Assembly (NCBI GenBank): GCA_031388245.1
Contig: JANNED010000174.1
Coordinates: forward strand, 13,646-77,645
Length of the DNA: 64,000 nt
Direction of reading: 5' to 3'
Source of the DNA: JANMDU01 sp031388245
GTDB taxonomy: Bacteria; Pseudomonadota; Gammaproteobacteria; Burkholderiales; Burkholderiaceae_C
Of this stretch, positions 25,679-34,815 are shown in pieces (the stretch's first letter is position 1; each line of letters starts with the position of its first letter). The notes beneath the pieces were generated by a model. It made no database searches, was not told where the DNA came from, and worked only from the letters and a program-made list of their open reading frames with translations. Position numbers and translations under genes: made by a program.

Positions 25679-26470
25679 ATGACCGCTCCCCTCGTCTTCA
25701 TCACTGGCGCATCCAGTGGCATTGGCCAAGCGCTGGCATGGCGCTTCTATCTAGCAGGCTATCGCTTGGCATTGGTTGCACGCCGTGTTTCTGAGGTCGA
25801 ATCATGGGTTAGCCGGCATAAAATAAGCACAGAGTGCTATGGTATTTATAGTGCTGATGTGGCACAAACCGATAGCATCGTGCAAGCGGGGCAAGATTGC
25901 ATCGTGCGCCAAGGCATGCCCGATGTGGTGATTGCCAATGCAGGCATCAGCATCGGCATGGACAGCGCGATTCGCGAAGACATCGACGTGCTCGCGCAAA
26001 CATTCGCCACCAACAACATCGGCTTGGCTGCAACCTTTCATCCTTTCATTGCTGGCATGGCGCAAAGAAAAAGCGGCACATTGGTCGGCATTGCGAGTGT
26101 GGCGGGCATTCGTGGGCTGCCCGGGCATGGCGCGTATTGTGCGAGCAAAGCGGCTGTGATCAGTTATTGCGAAAGCCTGCGCGGTGAGCTGCGCGCTCAG
26201 ACGGGCAAGCATGGCGTGAAGGTGGTGACGATTGCACCCGGCTATGTGGCCACGCCGCTCACCGCGCAAAATTCCTACAGCATGCCTTTTCTGATGCAAC
26301 CCGAAGATTTTGCAGATCAGGCGTTTAACGCGATCACGGCGGGGTCTAGCTACCGCGTGATTCCTTGGCAAATGGGCATCGTGGCCAAGCTTCTGCGCTT
26401 GCTGCCCAATTGGCTCTATGACAAAGCCTTAGCAGGCCGCCCACGCAAGAAACGCAAGCAGGCTCTGTAA
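25679..26470 (+). CDS. short-chain dehydrogenase/reductase
   Basis: This is a 263-residue Rossmann-fold oxidoreductase. The cofactor motif is TGASSGIGQALA at residues 8-19, followed by ANAG (VIANAGISIG) and the catalytic YCASK with an upstream Ser (IASVAGIRGLPGHGAYCASK). A 41-nt repeat in antisense orientation encodes residues 45-58 within the region between beta strands 2 and 3, without breaking the frame. The C-terminus is basic (RPRKKRKQAL), which may associate with the membrane. Substrate unknown. Confidence 0.9.
   Translation: MTAPLVFITGASSGIGQALAWRFYLAGYRLALVARRVSEVESWVSRHKISTECYGIYSADVAQTDSIVQAGQDCIVRQGMPDVVIANAGISIGMDSAIREDIDVLAQTFATNNIGLAATFHPFIAGMAQRKSGTLVGIASVAGIRGLPGHGAYCASKAAVISYCESLRGELRAQTGKHGVKVVTIAPGYVATPLTAQNSYSMPFLMQPEDFADQAFNAITAGSSYRVIPWQMGIVAKLLRLLPNWLYDKALAGRPRKKRKQAL
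25812..25852 (-). repeat. 41-nt hairpin/GCCGGC repeat, copy 6, inside the SDR gene
   Basis: On the minus strand, the hairpin is at 25836-25852 with arms CTAT and ATAG, and GCCGGC is at 25812-25817. It is antisense to the host gene, which reads through it as SRHKISTECYGIYS. Confidence 0.85.
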
Positions 26471-26485
26471 GCGCATCCCAAAGCC

Positions 26486-27445
26486 TTAGAGCACGCCCTT
26501 TTCTTTGTAGAAACGCATTGCGCCAGAATGGAACGGCACGACACGATTGAGCGGCGCGTTCTGCATGCGTGTGGGCGCTGCGCTGGTGTGAATCTGTACG
26601 GGGTTGTCTAGAGAAAGCACTTGACGCGTGATCCAGTAGGCATCGGCTTCTGGGAACTCAGCATGCGCCATCACGAAATTCCAAGCAGCCACGGATTGAA
26701 CGGCTTGAGTCTGTCCGCGATAGGTATTACTCGCGATCTGGGCAGGGCTCAAAAATGCAAATCGTTTGAGCATGGCTGTCTGCGCTTCATCGCTCAGACC
26801 AAATACGATTGCTTCAGTGCTGTCAGCTACTTGCTTGAGCGCTGGAATGGGCAGCGCTGCCCCTTGCCAGAGCGCATCGATTTGGCCAGAGAGCAAATCC
26901 GTGGCCAATGCAGCCGGTGTGCCGTTGACGATTTTTGCGTTAACGCCCGTCACCTCCAGCAAGCCTTTGAAGAAACTCTCCGCTGGTCCACCTGCGGGCC
27001 CCACGCCCACGCGTTTGTCGCGCAAGCCTACCACCGAATCAATCCCCGAACGGCGCAGCGCTGCGATTTGAAAGGAGGTCTCGTACATCGGAAACAGCGC
27101 ACGCAAATGGGTAAATTTCTGGCCTTGAGTCCAAGAGCCCGTGCCATTCAGTGCTTCATGCGCTGTGCCGAGAAACACCGTTGCAAGTTGCTGCTTTTCT
27201 ACGTCGATTTTGCGGATGTTCTCAATCGAACCGGCTGAAGTTAAAGCTTGTGCCTTCAAACCTTGGCTGCGCAAAACTTGCGCCAAGCCTTGCGCGTAAG
27301 GCAAAAATGCGCTGCCTTGGCCGGCGCTGTAAATGCCCACCTCGGCAAGTGTGGGGCGAGCAGGTGCAGGACTGGCGCAGCCGATGAAGCTCAGGCTGCC
27401 GGCGCTGGCGGAACTGAGCATGAGGGCACGGCGAGAGAAGTGCAT
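26486..27445 (-). CDS. TAXI family TRAP transporter solute-binding lipoprotein
   Basis: This is a 319-residue extracytoplasmic binding protein. ATG 27445 follows GGAGA. The signal peptide SFIGCAS contains a lipobox-like Cys at about residue 23. The mature protein has TAXI-type segments IYSAGQGSAFLPYAQGLAQ and DKRVGVGPAGGPAE. Such proteins feed TRAP permeases, but no TRAP membrane gene is adjacent. It converges with the dehydrogenase gene and is the last gene of the Bug/aspartoacylase cluster. Confidence 0.85.
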   Translation of the reverse strand: MHFSRRALMLSSASAGSLSFIGCASPAPARPTLAEVGIYSAGQGSAFLPYAQGLAQVLRSQGLKAQALTSAGSIENIRKIDVEKQQLATVFLGTAHEALNGTGSWTQGQKFTHLRALFPMYETSFQIAALRRSGIDSVVGLRDKRVGVGPAGGPAESFFKGLLEVTGVNAKIVNGTPAALATDLLSGQIDALWQGAALPIPALKQVADSTEAIVFGLSDEAQTAMLKRFAFLSPAQIASNTYRGQTQAVQSVAAWNFVMAHAEFPEADAYWITRQVLSLDNPVQIHTSAAPTRMQNAPLNRVVPFHSGAMRFYKEKGVL

Positions 27446-27540
27446 GTGTGTCTCCAAAAAGATTTGGCATCTCATGATGCGGTAGAAAATGATGATCAGC
27501 AACGAATTCTGCGCATCAGATCATGCCCATCGGTCATGGA

Positions 27541-28536
27541 TCACAGCGCAACGCGCTGCCCCAGCCGCACAGTCGTCACACCTGGACGCAGTTGGCGGAC
27601 TGATGGCATCACGAGAACGCAGTTGTCGTATGGCGTGGTGATTGGCTGACCATTGTCGTGCGCGATCACTGTGCCTGCATGCGCGATCACTTCGTTGCCC
27701 CTGTATGCCTCAGAAAATTCAAAGTTCATGCTGTGTGCCTGCACTGCATGCGTCACTTTCACAGGTGCAGGCGCTGCACGATCAGGTGCGAGCCAGCCTT
27801 GCAAGCCAGCGGCGATCACCTCTTGCATGCCAAGGATTTCAACGCGCAGCAAGAAGCGCAACACAACATCTCGCGCCGCAGCGACGGCGGCATGCTGCCA
27901 ATGCTGCCCCGCTTCGAGCAGCAGCGCAATTTTTTCACCACTTTCGTTGCCAAAGCCAGCGAAATCTCGCATGCGCACGCCATCTTTATGCCCCGCATCC
28001 ATCACGATCTGCCCCACGCCACCGAGCGATTGCGCGAAGGCCACGTTGCGCGGTAGCAAACCTGTGATCAAGAGTGGCTCGCAGGGCTCGTGCATCGAAT
28101 GCAAATCCAGCAAATGCGTGGCACGCTCAACAAAGCAGCGAATCTCACGCGCGCGAGACAGCTCGCTGCTTTGCTGTGAACCATCGAGTAAGGCAGCATC
28201 CCACACGCGGTTCATGTCTTGATCGACAAAGCGAGAAGCATCGGGCTGCGCTGCATCAAAGCCTGCAAATCCATCCACATTGGCAAACACGGCGGTCAAA
28301 CGACCGCGATTGAGCATGAGCTGGCCTGCACTGAGCAAGGCAAGTAATTCGCTCATCACCATTGCACCGCTGTATTCGTTGCCGTGAATCAGCGATGTGA
28401 TCAACACATCCGCGCCGGGCTCGCTGGCGGTGAATTCATGTGCAAAAGGAATGTCTGCACTGCGACTGCGCGCCCAACGGGTCAGGTCAGGCGGCTGTAT
28501 CTCTACAGCATGCGGCTTCTGGACAGCTCGCATCAA
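27541..28536 (-). CDS. succinylglutamate desuccinylase/aspartoacylase family metal hydrolase
   Basis: This is a 331-residue zinc carboxypeptidase-like enzyme. The metal-binding HGNE (SLIHGNEYSGAMV) and second His (LDLHSMHEP) match the AstE/AspA family, which removes acyl groups from N-acyl amino acids. The late catalytic Glu region is not clear to me. The start overlaps the stop of the upstream Bug gene in an ATGA, so import and deacylation of one compound is a fair inference. Confidence 0.85.
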   Translation of the reverse strand: MMRAVQKPHAVEIQPPDLTRWARSRSADIPFAHEFTASEPGADVLITSLIHGNEYSGAMVMSELLALLSAGQLMLNRGRLTAVFANVDGFAGFDAAQPDASRFVDQDMNRVWDAALLDGSQQSSELSRAREIRCFVERATHLLDLHSMHEPCEPLLITGLLPRNVAFAQSLGGVGQIVMDAGHKDGVRMRDFAGFGNESGEKIALLLEAGQHWQHAAVAAARDVVLRFLLRVEILGMQEVIAAGLQGWLAPDRAAPAPVKVTHAVQAHSMNFEFSEAYRGNEVIAHAGTVIAHDNGQPITTPYDNCVLVMPSVRQLRPGVTTVRLGQRVAL

Positions 28537-29531
28537 GACTCCTTGATCTTGGCAAACTCAACAATGCGCTTGTAATTCGCTATCTCGCTTTTTTGGTAAT
28601 CCGCCAGCGATTGGTTGGGTGCAAAAAACGATGCGCCTGCCGCTTCTAGCTTGCTGCGTACTTCTGGCGTTGCCATCACTTCAGCCAATGCGATTTGCAA
28701 ACGTTGCGTCACAGGCGCTGGCATGCCGGCAGGCCCCCAAAGGCCAAACCAGCTAGAGATCTTCACGTTTTTGAGCTGCGGATGCTCCGACAGAGCTGCG
28801 ATCTCAGGCGCGGCTTTAGAGCGCTGACCTTCCGTGACACCGAGCGCCACGACTTTGCCGCTTTTGATGTGCGGCAAGCCACTGGACAGCACAAACACAC
28901 CAAAATCAAGTTGGCCGCCAATCAAATCATTGGTCAGGGGCGCCACACCGCGATAAGGGATATGAACCAAGAAGCTGCCTGAGGCCTCCTTGACCATCTC
29001 GCCCGCCAAATTCAGCGCCGTGCCCACGCCCGAAGAGCCATAGCTGTATTTGCCAGGGTTGGCTTTGACCAATCGGAGGAATTCATCGGCTGTTTTCACA
29101 TTCATTTTGGTGGAAGCCACCAACACCATCGGCTGCGATGCAATCAAGCCCACAGGGGTGAAGCTGGCCATGCTGTCGTAGCGCACCGAAGATGAGACGA
29201 GTTTGCTGATCGCCATTTCGTTGTTCGCGCCAACGATGAGCGTGTAGCCATCCGGTGCAGCGGATGCGACTTTTTGCGCACCGAGCGCACCGCCTGCGCC
29301 GCCCACGTTGTCCACAATCACCGTCGTGCCAAGCTTTTTAGCCAACTCCGCGGCCACGGTACGTGCTGTGAAATCCGTGCTGCCACCGGGCGGATAGCCC
29401 ACCACGATGGTGATGGGTTTGCTGCCCGGATAGCTTTGCGCATGTGCTGTGCCCAGAACTGTGGAAGCTGTTGCTGCGCCAGCATAGCGCAACACATTGC
29501 GGCGTTGGGTCGATGTGAGGGTCGAATGCAT
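28533..29531 (-). CDS. Bug (TctC) family periplasmic binding protein
   Basis: This 332-residue periplasmic protein has a signal peptide (twin-Arg-like QRRNVLRYAGAATA, then AHA) and the Bug hallmark ITIVVGYPPGGSTDFTARTVA, which binds the carboxylate. Further family segments are ANPGKYSYGSSGVGT and HIPYRGVAPLTND. Bug proteins are greatly expanded in Burkholderiales and bind carboxylates, amides or amino acid derivatives. No TctAB membrane genes lie nearby. Confidence 0.92.
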   Translation of the reverse strand: MHSTLTSTQRRNVLRYAGAATASTVLGTAHAQSYPGSKPITIVVGYPPGGSTDFTARTVAAELAKKLGTTVIVDNVGGAGGALGAQKVASAAPDGYTLIVGANNEMAISKLVSSSVRYDSMASFTPVGLIASQPMVLVASTKMNVKTADEFLRLVKANPGKYSYGSSGVGTALNLAGEMVKEASGSFLVHIPYRGVAPLTNDLIGGQLDFGVFVLSSGLPHIKSGKVVALGVTEGQRSKAAPEIAALSEHPQLKNVKISSWFGLWGPAGMPAPVTQRLQIALAEVMATPEVRSKLEAAGASFFAPNQSLADYQKSEIANYKRIVEFAKIKES

Positions 29532-29564
29532 GAAGAGTCCTTCAATAAAAATTCAAGAAATAAA

Positions 29565-30587
29565 TTAAGAAGCCAAGCCAGTAGCCGCACGCATCACCAC
29601 AGATTTCACGCGCGTGGTTTCTTGGCGAATAAAACTACTCAATTGTGCCGGGCTGCCGCCGTCATTGCTAATGCCACCGGCTTGCAGCTTTTGCCACACG
29701 GCGGGATCGCGCAAACATTCATTCAAAGCTTGGTTCAAACGCGTGATCATAGGCGCTGGCATTTTTGCTGGGCCAAACAAACCGAACCACACATTCATAT
29801 CGTAGCCCTTGAGGCGCGGATGCTCGTTCATGGCGGGCACTTGCGGCGCAGCGCGTGAACGCTGTGCTGTGGTCACAGCTATCGCGATCGCTTTGCCTGA
29901 TTCAATATGCGGCATGGCTGATGAGAGCACAGAGACGCTGTATTCGATATTGCCACCGAGCAAATCCTGCATCTGCTGCGCTGCGCCTCGGTACGGCACA
30001 TGACGCAAATTGCTGCCGCTCATCATGTTGAGCAGCTCACCGCTGATATGAAGTGGCGTGCCCACGCCTGAGGAGGCGAAGCTAAATCGCTTGGGCTCTG
30101 CCTTGGATTTGCTGATCACATCATCGAGCGTTTTAATGCCCAGCTTGGGCGCAGCGAGCAACACCATCGGCGTGCTGCCGATCAGGCCGATGTGCGAGAG
30201 ATCGGTCTCGCCGTTGTAGCGCACGGCAGAATTGAACAAGCGCGCAATCGAGATTTCGCTGCCTGAGCCGAGCAGCAACGTGTAGCCATCAGGCGCGGCG
30301 TTGACGGCCTTTTGCGCGCCGATGGTGCCTCCCGCGCCTGCGGCGTTTTCAATGATCACGGTGGCCCCCAAGCGCTTGCCCAACGCTTCGCCAATGGTGC
30401 GCGCCACCATGTCCGTGCTGCCGCCCGGCGGATAGCCCACCAGCAAAGTGATCGCCTTGCCTTGCGGCCAGCCAGAAGCGGGGTTTTGTGCCCACGCCTT
30501 GCTTGAAAGACCGACAACGGCCGCAGGCAGCAAACCAGAGAGCCTGAGCAACTGACGACGTTGAATGTGCGAGACGGTTGGCAGCAT
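29565..30587 (-). CDS. Bug (TctC) family periplasmic binding protein, second copy
   Basis: This is a 340-residue paralogue of the adjacent Bug protein. ATG 30587 follows AGGAGT; a longer open start at 30620 lacks one. It has a Tat-like signal (QRRQLLRLSGLLPAA), the ligand loop LLVGYPPGGSTDMVARTIG and HVPYRGAAQQMQDLLGG. The two copies are clearly homologous but well diverged, so the duplication is old or they arrived separately. They are separated by 33 bases and face the same way. Confidence 0.92.
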   Translation of the reverse strand: MLPTVSHIQRRQLLRLSGLLPAAVVGLSSKAWAQNPASGWPQGKAITLLVGYPPGGSTDMVARTIGEALGKRLGATVIIENAAGAGGTIGAQKAVNAAPDGYTLLLGSGSEISIARLFNSAVRYNGETDLSHIGLIGSTPMVLLAAPKLGIKTLDDVISKSKAEPKRFSFASSGVGTPLHISGELLNMMSGSNLRHVPYRGAAQQMQDLLGGNIEYSVSVLSSAMPHIESGKAIAIAVTTAQRSRAAPQVPAMNEHPRLKGYDMNVWFGLFGPAKMPAPMITRLNQALNECLRDPAVWQKLQAGGISNDGGSPAQLSSFIRQETTRVKSVVMRAATGLAS

Positions 30588-30686
30588 GACGAAACTCCTG
30601 TGCATACCCAGTGCATGCATTGAGCAGAAGTATCAGGATATGACTGTCTCGCGCGTATGCGTTGTGCGCATGCGCCCATGTGATTC

Positions 30687-31601
30687 TCAGATGCTGATCG
30701 CCATCGTGTTGTCCCACACACGCCGCGCCTGCGCATTGCTGCTCTTGCGGGGGCGAAACAAGCGAAACTCGATGGGGATGGAGCTGATCGGTTGGCTCGC
30801 ATACACCAATTTGCCAGACTGCAAATCAGCATGTACCAAGCTCAGCGGCAGCCAACCCATGCCTGCGCCTTCTTTGGCTTGCTCGTGCAGACTTTCTGCA
30901 AAATCTGATTCAAACATGGTGTGCAGATGCAGCGCTTGTTTTCTCTGGTGCATTTGACGGGCGATGCCGTCTTGCAGTACTTGGGCGAGCGCAAGCGTAG
31001 GCGTATAGCTCAAAGCATGCACGGGCTTTTTATCGCTGCCCGGCAGGGTATGCAATGCTGTGCCGTCTGCTTGGGGGCAACTGACAGCTACCAACGCATC
31101 GCGCCCAAATGCCATGCTTTCAAAATGCGCCTCATCAAGCACCAGTGGCAGGCGTGGATGCGTATAGCTCAGCAAAAAATCCGCATTGCCTTGCTCCAAC
31201 GCGGTGACACCATCTGCAATCGAGCCCGTGATCAAGCGCAAACGATATTCACCCGCAACGCGGCGTGTTTGCGTAAACCATGCGGGCACTGCCGTGCGTG
31301 CCAAGGTGCGGCCTGTAGCCAGCGTGACCCAGCCCACGTTATCTTGGCCGCTGCGAAGGCGGGCGCGCAAATCACTGAGGCTGGTGACGGATTGCCGAGA
31401 AACCGCCAACAGCTCCTCGCCAGCAGCGGTCAGCGACAAAGGCACGGTGGCGCGGTTGACTAAATCAGTACCCGCCCAAAGCTCCAACGAGCGGATACGG
31501 CGCGAGAATTGCGGTTGTGTGACGTGGCGCGTATCGGCGGCTTTGCTGAACGAGCGTTCACGCGCGAGCGCGATGAAATCTTCGAGCCATTTGTGATCCA
31601 T
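30687..31601 (-). CDS. LysR family transcriptional regulator
   Basis: This is a 304-residue LTTR. The N-terminal winged helix is ARERSFSKAADTRHVTQPQF then SRRIRSLE, followed by an effector-binding domain of about 210 residues. Start ATG 31601 is only 15 bases after the glpD stop, so it may be carried on the glpKD transcript. It also lies 99 bases upstream of the first Bug gene in the same direction, so it is the plausible regulator of the Bug/aspartoacylase cluster. Confidence 0.9.
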   Translation of the reverse strand: MDHKWLEDFIALARERSFSKAADTRHVTQPQFSRRIRSLELWAGTDLVNRATVPLSLTAAGEELLAVSRQSVTSLSDLRARLRSGQDNVGWVTLATGRTLARTAVPAWFTQTRRVAGEYRLRLITGSIADGVTALEQGNADFLLSYTHPRLPLVLDEAHFESMAFGRDALVAVSCPQADGTALHTLPGSDKKPVHALSYTPTLALAQVLQDGIARQMHQRKQALHLHTMFESDFAESLHEQAKEGAGMGWLPLSLVHADLQSGKLVYASQPISSIPIEFRLFRPRKSSNAQARRVWDNTMAISI

Positions 31602-31616
31602 GGCCTATTGTGCGCT

Positions 31617-33179
31617 TTACTCGGGCAGGGTGGAATACTGCTTGGCCAAAGCCAGGAAAGCATCCAGCTGCGGATCAACACCTGTTTCTTCCAGCATGAT
31701 CGCGGCCACTTGAGGGGCAATGCTCGCAGCGAGTTTGGCATCTAAAAATAGCAAGCGCGAGCGCCTTGCGAGCGCATCTTCTACAGTGCGGGCGTATTCA
31801 GAGCGTGCTGCGTAGCGCACCATCGCCTCCGTCAAACCGGGGCAGAGTTCGTGGGCTGCGCCGGGCAGGGCTTGCACTTTGACCGCTTCACTGCCATACA
31901 TGTGGATGCCGGGCGCATCGCTGATGCGTTTTTGTGTGGCGAGTGATCCTACGAGCGGTAGGTGGACTGTGACTGCACCTGCGCGCTCGGGCAACAGCTT
32001 GGCTTGGAATGCATTTTCCAAAACATCTTCCGCCATAGCGCGGTAGGTCGTCCACTTTCCGCCCGTGACTGTGAGTAGCCCCGATTTGCTCACGAGGATG
32101 GTGTGTTCGCGCGAAAGCTTCTTCGTATTGCCACCGTCTTCATCGGGTGGCTTGACCAAAGGCCGCAAACCGACCCAAATGGATTTCACATCGCTGCGCT
32201 GCGGCGCGCGCATGAGATATTTGGCGGTTTCGCCCAAGATAAAGCCGGTGTCATCCTTGAAAGCGGTGGGCTCGCGGGCAAGATCATCACGCGGTGAATC
32301 CGTCGTGCCCAAAATCAACTTTCCGAGCCATGGCACGATAAACAGCACGCGGCCATCGGCGGTTTTGGGAATCAAAATCGCATGGTCCGAGGGCATGAAT
32401 TCGCGATCAACGACCAAGTGCGTGCCTTGGCTGGGCGCGACCATGGCTTTGACAGGTCGCCTCGTTTGCTCGCCGTCCATCTGGCGGAATTCATCCACCC
32501 ATACACCAGCTGCGTTGATCACGCAGCTTGCTTTGATGCTGTAGCTTTGCCCGGTTTCTTTGTCTTGCACATGCAGGCCAGATATTTTTCCATTGTCATA
32601 GATCAAGCCAGTAGCTGCGCAATAGTTGATGAGCAATGCACCGTGCTGAGCAGCCGTTTTGGCCAGCGCCAAAGCCAGTCGCGCATCGTCAAATTGGCCA
32701 TCCCAGTACTTGACGCCGCCGGTCAATCCAGCTTCTCGCGCATTGGGCAACAATTTCAATGTCGCGCTACGGCTTAAAAATTCGGTGCGACCGAGCCCCG
32801 CTTTGCCAGCCAGCAAGTCATACATCTTCAGGCCCACGCCATAAAACGGCGCTTGCCACCAAGCATAGCTGGGCATCACAAAAGGCAGCGGCTGCGCAAT
32901 GTGCGGCGCGTTCGCCAGCAGCGTGGTGCGCTCGTGCAGTGCTTCGCGTACCAAGCTGATGTTGCCTTGCGCCAAATAGCGCACGCCGCCGTGAACCAAT
33001 TTTGTGGCACGCGATGAAGTGCCTTTGGCAAAATCGTGGCTTTCAAATAAGGCGACTTTGAAGCCGCGTGCGGCGGCATCGAGCGCCACGCCTAAGCCTG
33101 TTGCGCCGCCACCGATGATGGCTGTGTCAAAGTGCGCCGTATTTGCGAGCTGTGTGAAGAGATGCGGGCGCGATGTCAT
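31617..33179 (-). CDS. glpD: glycerol-3-phosphate dehydrogenase, FAD-dependent
   Basis: This is a 520-residue membrane-associated flavoenzyme oxidising glycerol 3-phosphate to dihydroxyacetone phosphate and passing electrons to quinone. The FAD motif is TAIIGGGATGLGVALDAAARG, here given as IIGGGATGLGVALDAA, and further family segments are GTSSRATKLVHGGVRYL and TVTGGKWTTYR. ATG 33179 is four bases after the glpK stop region; a far upstream open start would run into glpK. It forms an operon with glpK. Confidence 0.95.
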   Translation of the reverse strand: MTSRPHLFTQLANTAHFDTAIIGGGATGLGVALDAAARGFKVALFESHDFAKGTSSRATKLVHGGVRYLAQGNISLVREALHERTTLLANAPHIAQPLPFVMPSYAWWQAPFYGVGLKMYDLLAGKAGLGRTEFLSRSATLKLLPNAREAGLTGGVKYWDGQFDDARLALALAKTAAQHGALLINYCAATGLIYDNGKISGLHVQDKETGQSYSIKASCVINAAGVWVDEFRQMDGEQTRRPVKAMVAPSQGTHLVVDREFMPSDHAILIPKTADGRVLFIVPWLGKLILGTTDSPRDDLAREPTAFKDDTGFILGETAKYLMRAPQRSDVKSIWVGLRPLVKPPDEDGGNTKKLSREHTILVSKSGLLTVTGGKWTTYRAMAEDVLENAFQAKLLPERAGAVTVHLPLVGSLATQKRISDAPGIHMYGSEAVKVQALPGAAHELCPGLTEAMVRYAARSEYARTVEDALARRSRLLFLDAKLAASIAPQVAAIMLEETGVDPQLDAFLALAKQYSTLPE

Positions 33180-33183
33180 GGCT

Positions 33184-34722
33184 CTATTGTGCCCAGCCTT
33201 TGGATCGCTCAACGGCTTCTCGCCAGCGCAAGCGTTTTGTTTGACGCTGCATAGCAGACATCTTGGGCTCAAATCGGCGGTCCATTTGCCACTGCTGGCT
33301 GATTTCATCTGCATCGCGCCAGAAGCCTGTGGCCAGACCGGCCAGATATGCGGCTCCAAGCGCTGTGGTTTCGGTGACTTTGGGGCGCACCACGGGCACG
33401 CCTAGGAAATCGGCCTGCATTTGCATGAGCAAATTGTTGGCGCATGCGCCGCCATCAACGCGCAGCTCCTTGAGGGTGATGCCACTATCCGCGCGCATCG
33501 CTTCAAACACATCGGCGCTTTGCAACGCAATCGCTTCAAGCGCAGCGCGTGCAATATGAGCGCGGCTTGTGCCGCGCGTCATGCCCACCAGTGCGCCGCG
33601 TGCATAGCCGTCCCAATGTGGCGTACCCAAGCCAGCAAACGCAGGCACGAGATACACATCACCTGTATCAGCCACGCTAGTGGCAAGGCCTTCAACGTCT
33701 GAGGCTTTTGAAATCAAGCCAAGACCATCGCGCAGCCATTGCACCGTCGCGCCACCCATGAAGACCGAGCCTTCGAGTGCGTAAGCGGCGCAGCGCGGGA
33801 CATCTTGCGGGCCATGCCAAGCAATCGTCGTGAGCAATTGATAGTGGCTTTTCACAGCCGTCGTGCCCGTATTCATCAGCATGAAGCAGCCCGTGCCGTA
33901 GGTGTTTTTGGCCATGCCAGGCGCAAAGCAGGCTTGGCCGAAGGTGGCGGCTTGCTGATCACCAGCGATGCCGGCTATTGGGATTTCTTGGCCGAGCAGT
34001 GCAGCATCTGTGACACCCACCACGCCGCTTGAAGGTACAACTCGGGGCAGCAGGGCGCGCGGGATGTTGAACAACTTGAGCAATTCATCATCCCATTGAC
34101 CCGTATGAATATTGAGCAGCAAGGTGCGTGAGGCGTTGCTGGCATCGGTCACATGCAAGGCTTTGCGCGTCATGGCGGGGCTATGGCCACCCGTGAGTTT
34201 GTAAATCAGCCAGCTGTCCACCGTGCCAAAGCAGAGCTCGCCGTTTTCTGCGCGTTGCCGGGCGCCGGGAACATGATTGAGCAGCCATGCGAGCTTGGTG
34301 CCTGAAAAGTATGCATCGAGGACCAAGCCTGTTTTGCGCTGAATCAGCGCAGCATGGCCTGCTTTGCGCAAGGCATCGCAAGCAGGCGCAGTGCGGCGGT
34401 CTTGCCAAACGATGGCGTTGTGCAATGGCTTGCCTGTGGCGCGATCCCAGAGCAGCGTGGTCTCGCGCTGGTTGGTAATTGCTATTGAATTAATAGCAAG
34501 CTTTGTATGCTTAATGCCGGCAAAAAGCTGTTTTTGCATTAAATTTTGCAAGGTAGCCAGCTGCGATGCCCAGATGTCTTGGGCATCATGCTCAACCCAG
34601 CCAGGCTGCGGGAAAATTTGCCGAAATTCTTGGCCGCTGCTGGCAAGTGCCGAGCCCGCATGATCAAACGCGATGCTGCGGGAGCTGGTGGTGCCTTGGT
34701 CGAGGGAAATGATGATGCTCAT
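33184..34722 (-). CDS. glpK: glycerol kinase
   Basis: This is a 512-residue FGGY kinase making glycerol 3-phosphate. Phosphate loop 1 is SLDQGTTSSRSIAFD, and other motifs are ITNQRETTLLWDRATG, GIAGDQQAATFGQ and VDGGACANNLLMQMQ. ATG 34722 begins the standard MSIIISLDQGT. Residues 68-81 are encoded by an antisense 41-nt repeat just before the ITNQRET strand, where the E. coli enzyme has a variable loop. No glpF lies adjacent. It overlaps nothing and diverges from proC. Confidence 0.95.
   Translation of the reverse strand: MSIIISLDQGTTSSRSIAFDHAGSALASSGQEFRQIFPQPGWVEHDAQDIWASQLATLQNLMQKQLFAGIKHTKLAINSIAITNQRETTLLWDRATGKPLHNAIVWQDRRTAPACDALRKAGHAALIQRKTGLVLDAYFSGTKLAWLLNHVPGARQRAENGELCFGTVDSWLIYKLTGGHSPAMTRKALHVTDASNASRTLLLNIHTGQWDDELLKLFNIPRALLPRVVPSSGVVGVTDAALLGQEIPIAGIAGDQQAATFGQACFAPGMAKNTYGTGCFMLMNTGTTAVKSHYQLLTTIAWHGPQDVPRCAAYALEGSVFMGGATVQWLRDGLGLISKASDVEGLATSVADTGDVYLVPAFAGLGTPHWDGYARGALVGMTRGTSRAHIARAALEAIALQSADVFEAMRADSGITLKELRVDGGACANNLLMQMQADFLGVPVVRPKVTETTALGAAYLAGLATGFWRDADEISQQWQMDRRFEPKMSAMQRQTKRLRWREAVERSKGWAQ
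34481..34521 (+). repeat. 41-nt hairpin/GCCGGC repeat, copy 7, inside glpK
   Basis: The hairpin 34481-34497 has perfect 6-bp arms GCTATT and AATAGC, and the tail ends GCCGGC at 34516-34521. It is antisense to glpK, which reads AGIKHTKLAINSIA through it. Confidence 0.9.
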
Positions 34723-34815
34723 GCTGGCAAGGTTAGCGCAAATGCGCGGCGCTGTGCCTTCTGGCAAACCATCAATCATTCACAGGTTTGTGCTCAGGCT
34801 CGCTACACTTCGGCT

